Under the pieces are notes generated by a model. That model ran no database searches, was not told the DNA's origin, and was given only the letters and a program-made list of their open reading frames with translations. A stretch of 6,190 bases of DNA from an uncultured Lachnospiraceae bacterium (GTDB lineage Bacteria; Bacillota; Clostridia; Lachnospirales; Lachnospiraceae), in assembly GCA_902803245.1 (NCBI GenBank), contig CADCPJ010000269.1:1-6190 (forward strand). The letters run 5' to 3'. Positions 1-4,525 of this stretch are shown piece by piece. The position numbers were made by a program, and so were the translations under genes. Positions within the stretch are counted from its first letter, which is position 1. Each line of letters begins with the position of its first letter.

Positions 1-213
1 CCGGACATCTTCCTCATCGCGGCGAAAGAGCTGGGCGCAGCCCCCGAAAACTGCTTCGTCGTGGAGGACTCCTACAGCGGAGTGCGCGCGGGCAAGGCCG
101 CCGGGATGCAGGTCATCATGGTCCCTGACCGCGTCGCGCCGGACGAGGAGATCCGGGCACTGGCGGACTACGTTCTTCCCGACCTCAACGGCGCTGTGGA
201 GATCATTTTGTAA
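1..213 (+). CDS. HAD-superfamily hydrolase, beta-phosphoglucomutase-like (C-terminal fragment)
   Basis: The open frame enters from the left edge and ends at TAA 211-213, giving the last 70 residues. It begins with [12 protein letters not shown] and continues to [17 protein letters not shown] (residues 20-36) and VIMVPD. This is the standard end of HAD subfamily IA phosphatases and phosphomutases: the segment after the motif III lysine, then motif IV with the Mg-binding acidic pair E22-D23, then the Rossmann-fold strand leading to the C-terminus. Such enzymes are cytosolic and act on small phosphorylated metabolites, often sugar phosphates. The substrate cannot be told because the nucleophile motif I and the cap domain lie outside the window. 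The last 11 bp overlap the 3' end of the opposite-strand radical SAM gene, and no intrinsic terminator follows the stop. Family call is firm; specific function unknown. Confidence 0.85.
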   Translation, partial: PDIFLIAAKELGAAPENCFVVEDSYSGVRAGKAAGMQVIMVPDRVAPDEEIRALADYVLPDLNGAVEIIL

Positions 214-1108
214 AATGGCGGATTTTCGCATTTAAGAGATTCATCACCCGCTTCTTGTCCGCGCTCCAGAGCGGCTCGATCAGCAGTCTCTTCGGGGCAT
301 CGCCGGTCATCCTGTGAATGACCACTCCCTCCGGGAGCTCCTTCAGGCACTTCACGACCAGATCCGTGTACTCCTCCATCGTCATAATCGGAAACGGGTC
401 CTCCTGAAACTCCGCGGCCAGTCTGGTGCCGGACAGGACATAAAGATTCTGGAGCTTGATGCCGTCGAGCACAGGCTGAAGGCGGGCGAGATAACGGACG
501 GTGTCCAGCATATCTTCTTCCGTCTCACCCGGGAGCCCGAGTATGACGTGAACGACGACGGTAAGTCCGGCCTCCTTCAATCTCTGATAGGCATCTGCAA
601 ATGCCGCGAGCGGATAGCCGCGGCCGACCCTTTCCGCCGTTTTTTCGTGGACCGTCTGAAGACCCAGCTCCACCCAAACCGGTTTTATGCGGTTAAGCCC
701 GGACAGCATGCGAACCATGTCACCGCCGAGGCAGTCCGGGCGCGTCCCTACGGACAGGACGGCAATTTCAGGACGGCATACCGCCTCCAGATACAGCTTC
801 CGCAGTCTCTCCGGATCCCCGTACGTATTCGTAAAGGACTGGAAATAGGCGATGTACTTCCGGTCTTCTTCCGGCATATCCGCGGGAAATTTGTGATCGA
901 CTCTTTTCTTCGCTTCCCGAATCTGCTCTGAAAGAGGGGCAAAGGAGGAGGCGAAATCTCCGGACCCTCCCTCTGAGCAGAAACTGCAGCCGCCCCATCC
1001 GAGCGTGCCGTCGCGGTTCGGACAGGTGCAGCCGGAGCTCAGCGAGAGCTTCAGCACTTTCCGGCCGTATTTCTCCTTCAGTTCGTCGGATATCGTGCGG
1101 ATTGTCAT
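203..1108 (-). CDS. Radical SAM protein, YhcC/YtqA (TIGR01212) family
   Basis: A 301-residue protein. The iron-sulfur motif near the N-terminus is [17 protein letters not shown], with C29, C41 and C44 as the likely 4Fe-4S ligands; C27 is an additional cysteine. Family landmarks follow in order: GTRPD (121-125), ELGLQT (147-152), [10 protein letters not shown] (187-196), [13 protein letters not shown] (216-228), HRMTGDAPK (265-273) and a closing [15 protein letters not shown] segment. Length and motif order match full-length members. I chose ATG 1106-1108 because AAGGAG lies 5 nt upstream of it and the likely promoter start point is near 1138. An in-frame ATG at 1133-1135 would leave almost no leader. 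B. subtilis YtqA, of this family, has been proposed (as MnmL, from memory) to act in wobble-uridine tRNA modification; applying that here is inference. The gene is monocistronic on this strand and convergent with the HAD gene. Confidence 0.93.
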   Translation of the reverse strand: MTIRTISDELKEKYGRKVLKLSLSSGCTCPNRDGTLGWGGCSFCSEGGSGDFASSFAPLSEQIREAKKRVDHKFPADMPEEDRKYIAYFQSFTNTYGDPERLRKLYLEAVCRPEIAVLSVGTRPDCLGGDMVRMLSGLNRIKPVWVELGLQTVHEKTAERVGRGYPLAAFADAYQRLKEAGLTVVVHVILGLPGETEEDMLDTVRYLARLQPVLDGIKLQNLYVLSGTRLAAEFQEDPFPIMTMEEYTDLVVKCLKELPEGVVIHRMTGDAPKRLLIEPLWSADKKRVMNLLNAKIRHFTK

Positions 1109-1113
1109 ACTAT

Positions 1114-1119
1114 CTCCTT
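1114..1119 (-). promoter_or_regulatory. Ribosome binding site of the radical SAM gene
   Basis: Read on the - strand this is AAGGAG, followed by ATAGT and then ATG at 1108-1106. The 5-nt spacing is good for a Firmicute start. It decides in favour of the 301-residue protein over the nine-residue-longer alternative. Confidence 0.8.
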
Positions 1120-1144
1120 TTTGTTTGACGGGCATCCCTGTGCC

Positions 1145-1153
1145 AGTATATCA
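1145..1153 (-). promoter_or_regulatory. Extended -10 promoter for the radical SAM gene
   Basis: On the - strand the sequence reads TGATATACT, an extended -10 element (TGn followed by TATACT, one mismatch from TATAAT). No good -35 lies 17 bp upstream (GGAAGG), as is common for extended -10 promoters. Transcription would start near 1138, giving a leader of about 30 nt that contains the AAGGAG site. This is inference from pattern only. Confidence 0.5.
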
Positions 1154-1156
1154 CGT

Positions 1157-1183
1157 GAGCGCGGGATCCTTCCGCTCTTTTTT
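1157..1183 (+). terminator. Possible weak intrinsic terminator
   Basis: GAGC and GGGA (separated by a 2-nt GC bulge) can pair with TTCC and GCTC around a TCC loop, and six T residues follow at 1178-1183. No + strand gene ends nearby, so its only evident job would be to stop antisense read-through from the HAD gene across the radical SAM gene, just before the tldD promoter. The stem is short and bulged, so it may be chance. Confidence 0.3.
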
Positions 1184-1234
1184 GTGTGCGGGAGACTCTG
1201 TGTGTATGGCAGCTCCTGTGTGTGCGGGAGATTC
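1181..1234 (+). repeat. Three degenerate 18-bp tandem repeats upstream of the tldD promoter
   Basis: Three consecutive 18-bp units at 1181-1198, 1199-1216 and 1217-1234 share the pattern TGTGTGTGCGGGAGAYTC. Units 1 and 3 agree at 16 of 18 positions, units 2 and 3 at 13 of 18. The array ends 9 bp before the -35 element at 1244, a typical place for activator sites, but it could equally be simple replication-slippage repeat. It encodes no recognisable protein. Confidence 0.6.
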
Positions 1235-1243
1235 GTTAGGAAC

Positions 1244-1272
1244 TTGCCTCTCACAGGGAAGAATCATATAAT
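1244..1272 (+). promoter_or_regulatory. Sigma-A promoter for the tldD operon
   Basis: TTGCCT (1244-1249, four of six to TTGACA) is followed by a 17-bp spacer and a perfect TATAAT (1267-1272). Transcription should start near 1279. The first + strand gene downstream is tldD at 1517, so the transcript would carry an untranslated leader of about 240 nt. This is the best promoter in the window. Confidence 0.7.
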
Positions 1273-1278
1273 GGAGCC

Positions 1279-1516
1279 ACGCGGCGTGATATCCGGGCCG
1301 GAACAGGAGATGACGCTTCGGGCCTGCCCGAAAGTGCCATTTGGAACAGACTTATGAAGAACGGGAAACCCGGGAGATCACTCCTGTCCTGCAGGAAGCG
1401 GCGAAATAAGATTCCTTTATCAACCAATGTGTAAAGGAAACCGGCAATGATTCAGCACCCCGGTTCCCGGGGGCGCTGAGCGGTTACAAAAAAATGAAGA
1501 GGAAGGACGAGGGAAA
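1279..1516 (+). promoter_or_regulatory. Long structured 5' leader of tldD (unidentified)
   Basis: No coding signal was found in this stretch, but it is dense in inverted repeats. ACAGGAG 1303-1309 can pair with CTCCTGT 1381-1387, extended by TGA 1311-1313 with TCA 1378-1380. This encloses hairpins TTCGGG/CCCGAA (1317-1322 and 1327-1332) and CGGG/CCCG (1362-1365 and 1369-1372), giving a closed multibranch shape. Downstream are TTCCTTTA/TAAAGGAA (1412-1419 and 1432-1439) and a strong GC hairpin, TCAGC/GCTGA plus CCCCGG/CCGGGG (1452-1479), with a possible base AACCG/CGGTT (1439-1443 and 1481-1485). The last hairpin has no U-run, so it is not an ordinary terminator. I do not recognise a known riboswitch or T-box consensus. 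It could be a cis-regulatory RNA, a small RNA, or only a structured spacer; the folds were found by eye. Confidence 0.4.
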
Positions 1517-2950
1517 GTGAAAGCACCATTTTCAAAATACCTGACGGAGATCGCCCCGGCGCTGAAGAGCATGGCGGCGTCTCTCATGGAGGAATACGAG
1601 TATGTGAGCGTGCTCTCCACTGATTCGGTCGGATTTATGGCCAGGGTGTCTCAGCGCGCGAAGAGCATCCGCGGCAGGACGATGACGACGGAGCGGGGCA
1701 CTGTGGTGCGGGTCTTAAAAGACGGGCTCTACAGCGAGTACGCATTTAACGAATTCGATCCGGGCAGGGCGGAGGAGATGGCGGAGGAGATCCGCAAGGG
1801 ACTTCGTGACCAGACGGAGCTCATGAAGTCGAGCGGGGTGAAGCCCTATGAGACGGAGGCGCTCAGCGACGAGAGCGCAGAGCTCTTTGTGGAAATGGAG
1901 ACGGGATCCCTGCCGGAGGAGTGCGATTTCGACGAGCTGCTTAAAAAACTCACATCGATCAGCGACGAGGCAGTAAAGCTTGACGAGCGCGTGATTGACT
2001 GCCCGATCACTGCCCAGTCCACGCATGTCTCCAAGCTCTTCTTCACGAAGAACCGCGATTTAAGACAGAGCTACGTCTATTCCGAGGCCGCCCTCATGCC
2101 GGTGGCCCGGGGAAATGGCAGAAGCGAGATGTCCTACGCCGGCATCTCCGGGAGAAAGGGACCGGAGCTCTTCGACGAGCTGCGCGCGAAGGTGTCTTAT
2201 GCAGTGAAGGCAGTGGGCGACCAGCTCACAGCCGACCGCGTGACTCCCGGCGAGTACGAGGTGATTACCTCCCCGGAGATCACGGGGCTCATCGCCCACG
2301 AGGCGTTCGGCCACGGCGTGGAAATGGACATGTTCGTGAAGGGGCGCGCTCTCGGAGCCGATTATATCGGAAAGAGAGTCGGCTCGGACCTCGTGACGAT
2401 GCACGAAGGTGCGAACTGCGCGGTGAACGTGACGAGCTATGCATTTGACGACGAGGGGACGCTTTCGGGGGACGTGACGGAGATCGACCGCGGGATCTTA
2501 AAGGGCGGAATCTGCGACGCGCTCGCCGCGAAGCGCCTCGGGACACAGCCCACCGGAAACGGCAAGCGCGAGAACTTCGAGCACAAGGTCTACACGCGCA
2601 TGACGAACACCGTCTTCGACAGCGGGGAGAGCTCTCTTAAGGAGATGATCGAGTCGATCTCTTACGGCTACCTCCTCGAGGGGATGGATTCCGGCATGGA
2701 GGACCCGAAGCACTGGGGCATTCAGTGCATGCTCTTAAGGGGCTATGAAATCAGGGACGGAAAGCTCACCGGGAAGGTGGTCTCGCCTGTCTGCATGACG
2801 GGGTACGTCCCGGATCTGCTCGGCTCCATTTCCATGGTGAGCCGTGACCGCATGATCTTTGGAAATGGCGGCTGCGGCAAGGGTCACAAGGAGTGGGTTA
2901 AGGTTGCGGACGGCGGCCCGTATCTCAAATGCCGCGCGAGACTGGGGTGA
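1517..2950 (+). CDS. tldD: TldD, zinc metallopeptidase subunit
   Basis: The protein has 477 residues, close to E. coli TldD. The N-terminal two-thirds carries the TldD/PmbA alpha/beta fold, and the peptidase motif is HEAFGHGVEMD, with H261, E262 and H266 forming HExxxH. The third zinc ligand expected for this family is C453 in GNGGCGKG (449-456). All catalytic positions are intact. TldD pairs with TldE to form a cytosolic protease that threads unfolded or helical peptides; in E. coli it removes the microcin B17 leader and degrades the CcdA antitoxin. No RiPP precursor or toxin-antitoxin pair is visible here, so the substrate is unknown. The GTG start at 1517 is supported by AGGAAGG at 1500-1506 (10-nt spacing), GAGGG at 1509-1513, family length and an in-frame stop at 1448. 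It is transcribed from 1244-1272 and overlaps the next gene by TGATG, implying coupled translation. Confidence 0.95.
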   Translation: MKAPFSKYLTEIAPALKSMAASLMEEYEYVSVLSTDSVGFMARVSQRAKSIRGRTMTTERGTVVRVLKDGLYSEYAFNEFDPGRAEEMAEEIRKGLRDQTELMKSSGVKPYETEALSDESAELFVEMETGSLPEECDFDELLKKLTSISDEAVKLDERVIDCPITAQSTHVSKLFFTKNRDLRQSYVYSEAALMPVARGNGRSEMSYAGISGRKGPELFDELRAKVSYAVKAVGDQLTADRVTPGEYEVITSPEITGLIAHEAFGHGVEMDMFVKGRALGADYIGKRVGSDLVTMHEGANCAVNVTSYAFDDEGTLSGDVTEIDRGILKGGICDALAAKRLGTQPTGNGKRENFEHKVYTRMTNTVFDSGESSLKEMIESISYGYLLEGMDSGMEDPKHWGIQCMLLRGYEIRDGKLTGKVVSPVCMTGYVPDLLGSISMVSRDRMIFGNGGCGKGHKEWVKVADGGPYLKCRARLG

Positions 2951-4341
2951 TGGATATGGAGATAAAAAAGCTGATTGACCTGATCGGACAGACGTCTGCG
3001 GACGCCTGGGAGATCACCGAAGTGAAGACTCATGGCTGGGAGTTCTATTTTATCAGGCACAGACTCGACCAGAACCGCCTCGTGAGGACGACCCACACGA
3101 CGGTTCGAATCTTCCGGAAGATCGAGGACGGAAAGCTGCTCGGAAGCGCTTCCGAGGAGATTCCGCCCACGGCCTCCGATGAGGAGGCGCTCCGCATACT
3201 GCATGCGCTGTCGGAGAGGGCGGGCTTCGTCCGGAACCCGGCTTACACCCTGCTTGATCCGGGTGAGGAGACCGCTCTTTCGGGAGATGCGGGTTCGAAA
3301 ACTGCTCTGCCTGGGGCTTCTGGTTCGGAGACCGCTCCTTCTAAGGGCTCGGGTGCGGAAGGCGGTTCCGTGAAAAATGAATCTTCCGTCAGCGACATTG
3401 CCCGGAATTTCATCGGGACCATGGAGGAGATTCCGGAGAGCGCGGATGCGGACCTCAACTCCTATGAGATATTTGCCAATGTGCGGGAGGTCCATTTTGT
3501 CAATTCCAATGGGATCGACAAAGTGGAGACCTACCCGGATTCCATGCTGGAAGCCGTCGTGAATGCGAGAGACAAAGGCCGCGAGATCGAGCTCTACAGG
3601 ATCTGCCATATGGGCAGCTGCGACAGGGAGAACCTGACCGCGGAGCTCGTGAATGCCATGAGATTCGGGAGGGACCGCCTGAAGGCGCTTCCGATGCCGA
3701 AGCTCGAAAAGATCCCGGTGCTCTTTACGACCTCGGACGCCAAAGAGATCTGCCGCTTCTTCACGGACAGGATGAGCGCCTCTTTTAAGGCGCAGGGCTA
3801 CTCCGACTTTGAGGTGGGGACGCCGCTCTTTGGCGGACAGATGGAGAGCAGAGTGACCGTGGAAGCGGTGAAGAGCCTGCCGAACTCCTCCTGCAACCGC
3901 GGATTTGATGCGGAGGGCGCCCTGAGGCGGGACGCGGTTCTGATCCGTGAGGGTGTTCCCGAGCAGTTCCTGGGAGACCGCCAGTTCAGCTCCTATCTCG
4001 GCCTTAAGAATTCGTTCATGCCGGGAAATTACCGGTTGAGCGGCGGGACTTATTCCGAGGAGGAGCTGAGGAAGGGAGACTACCTGGAAGCGGTCGAGTT
4101 CTCGGATTTCCAGGTGGACGCGCTGAGCGGAAACCTGGCCGGGGAGATCCGGCTCGCCTACTGGCATCACGGCAAAGAGGTGACTCCGGTCACCGGCGGA
4201 TCGATCTCCGCAACGCTCCTTGAGGCGGGAAAGACGATGAAGCTTACGAGGGCGCTCCGGCAGTACGACAATATGGAGATCCCGGCCGCCATCCGCCTGG
4301 AGGATGTGTCGGTGACCGGGGTGGACGATAAAACGGAATGA
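2950..4341 (+). CDS. TldE/PmbA-like subunit, lacking the metal-binding motif
   Basis: The 463-residue protein is a paralogue of TldD. Family landmarks include VHFVNSNGIDKVETYPDS (181-198), the HMGSCDRENL segment (220-229), SCNRGFDAEG (314-323) and a C-terminal region SGNLAGEIRLAYWHHGKEVTPVTGG. There is no HExxxH and no glycine-rich cysteine motif, as in TldE/PmbA, the non-catalytic partner completing the substrate channel. Residues about 103-147 form a low-complexity Gly/Ala/Ser/Thr-rich linker containing three 10-residue repeats; this probably explains the somewhat long protein. The start ATG 2950-2952 overlaps the tldD stop (TGATG). ATG 2956 is an equal candidate, since GGGGTGAT at 2944-2951 would sit at a better distance, and an upstream in-frame ATG at 2929 inside tldD is less likely. 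Function as TldD partner is inferred from adjacency and homology. Confidence 0.9.
   Translation: MDMEIKKLIDLIGQTSADAWEITEVKTHGWEFYFIRHRLDQNRLVRTTHTTVRIFRKIEDGKLLGSASEEIPPTASDEEALRILHALSERAGFVRNPAYTLLDPGEETALSGDAGSKTALPGASGSETAPSKGSGAEGGSVKNESSVSDIARNFIGTMEEIPESADADLNSYEIFANVREVHFVNSNGIDKVETYPDSMLEAVVNARDKGREIELYRICHMGSCDRENLTAELVNAMRFGRDRLKALPMPKLEKIPVLFTTSDAKEICRFFTDRMSASFKAQGYSDFEVGTPLFGGQMESRVTVEAVKSLPNSSCNRGFDAEGALRRDAVLIREGVPEQFLGDRQFSSYLGLKNSFMPGNYRLSGGTYSEEELRKGDYLEAVEFSDFQVDALSGNLAGEIRLAYWHHGKEVTPVTGGSISATLLEAGKTMKLTRALRQYDNMEIPAAIRLEDVSVTGVDDKTE
3271..3360 (+). repeat. Three 30-bp in-frame tandem repeats in the PmbA-like gene
   Basis: Three exact-length 30-bp units at 3271-3300, 3301-3330 and 3331-3360 encode TALSGDAGSK, TALPGASGSE and TAPSKGSGAE. 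They share ACYGCTC at the start and a G-G-G/TTCG core, with alternating Lys/Glu ends. The segment lies between the N-terminal domain and the rest of the protein and is predicted to be a flexible, disordered linker. The period is a multiple of three, so copy number could change without breaking the frame. Confidence 0.75.
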
Positions 4342-4348
4342 CCTGCTT

Positions 4349-4396
4349 AAGCACACCGAAGGCGTCCCTTGCCTGGGCAGTTTCGCCTGCGGCGGC
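4349..4396. repeat. Intergenic direct repeat, copy 1
   Basis: Matches the copy at 4422-4469 in 39 of the first 45 positions (offset 73 bp), starting AAGCACACCGAAGG. It contains an ACACC-GAA-GGCGT inverted repeat with one mismatched position on the + strand; in - strand RNA that position is a G-U wobble. It also lies just after the pmbA-like stop and begins inside the palindrome TGCTTAAGCA (4344-4353). There is no coding function that I can support. Confidence 0.7.
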
Positions 4397-4421
4397 AGGG
4401 AAAACGAAACGCCCCGCTAAA

Positions 4422-4469
4422 AAGCACACCGAAGGTGTCCCTTGCGGGGGCATTTTCACTTGCGGCTAT
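4422..4469. repeat. Intergenic direct repeat, copy 2
   Basis: Second copy of the repeat at 4349. Here the hairpin arms are perfect (ACACC 4426-4430, GGTGT 4434-4438). On the - strand the hairpin is followed by five U residues (A-run 4419-4423), which resembles an intrinsic terminator for - strand transcripts, although no - strand gene is seen nearby. On the + strand the arm GGTGT overlaps the alternative hairpin at 4436-4452, so the two folds exclude each other. Confidence 0.7.
4436..4456 (+). terminator. Candidate terminator after the tldD operon
   Basis: TGTCCC (4436-4441) can pair with GGGGCA (4447-4452) around TTGCG, with one G-U pair, and TTTTC follows. It would end transcription of the tldD/pmbA-like pair about 100 nt after the stop. 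The stem is six pairs and the U-run is short, so efficiency would be modest and read-through into the hydratase homologue is possible. Confidence 0.3.
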
Positions 4470-4472
4470 AAC
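4442..4472 (+). promoter_or_regulatory. Weak candidate promoter for the hydratase homologue
   Basis: TATAAC (4467-4472) is a good -10, but the nearest -35, TTGCGG (4442-4447), is 19 bp away. Initiation would be near 4479. No better promoter is seen in the 184-bp gap. The alternative is read-through from the tldD promoter. Confidence 0.25.
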
Positions 4473-4476
4473 TGAG

Positions 4477-4490
4477 GCAGCAGCTGCTGC
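4477..4490. promoter_or_regulatory. 14-bp perfect palindrome, possible operator
   Basis: GCAGCAGCTGCTGC is a perfect uninterrupted dyad. It lies directly after the candidate -10 element and covers the expected start of transcription, about 35 bp before the start codon at 4526. Such placement fits a repressor site for a dimeric regulator. With no loop bases it is less suited to an RNA hairpin. No regulator gene is in the window to pair with it. Confidence 0.35.
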
Positions 4491-4525
4491 ATCGATGAAC
4501 GGCCGGCAGCTATGGAGAATGGACG

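Noticed and set aside
314..931. 205-codon open frame on the + strand, opposite the radical SAM gene
   Set aside because: The - strand frame carries all the radical SAM motifs. The + strand product has no family features and is a shadow.
1005..1357. Short + strand frames of 78-88 codons across the promoter region
   Set aside because: They run antisense to the radical SAM start and through the tandem repeats and promoter, with low-complexity Cys/Gly/Val content and no binding sites.
1452..1479. Strong GC hairpin as an intrinsic terminator
   Set aside because: The + strand sequence after it is GCGGTTACAAAAAAA, with no U-run, and the - strand side is also not U-rich next to the stem. It is better seen as leader structure.
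2884..4356. 490-codon open frame on the - strand, opposite the PmbA-like gene
   Set aside because: It mirrors the coding frame of a clear family member on the + strand. The product is rich in Arg, His and Leu with no recognisable motif, and no binding site or promoter precedes it. It is a codon-bias shadow.
4361..4396. ZTP-riboswitch-like GCCTGGGCA string
   Set aside because: Only this short string resembles the conserved 3' element. The rest of the aptamer is absent and the downstream gene is not a folate or purine gene.
4349..4469. Possible CRISPR array from two repeats
   Set aside because: There are only two imperfect copies of about 45 bp with one 25-bp gap, and no cas genes. It does not meet the pattern of an array.
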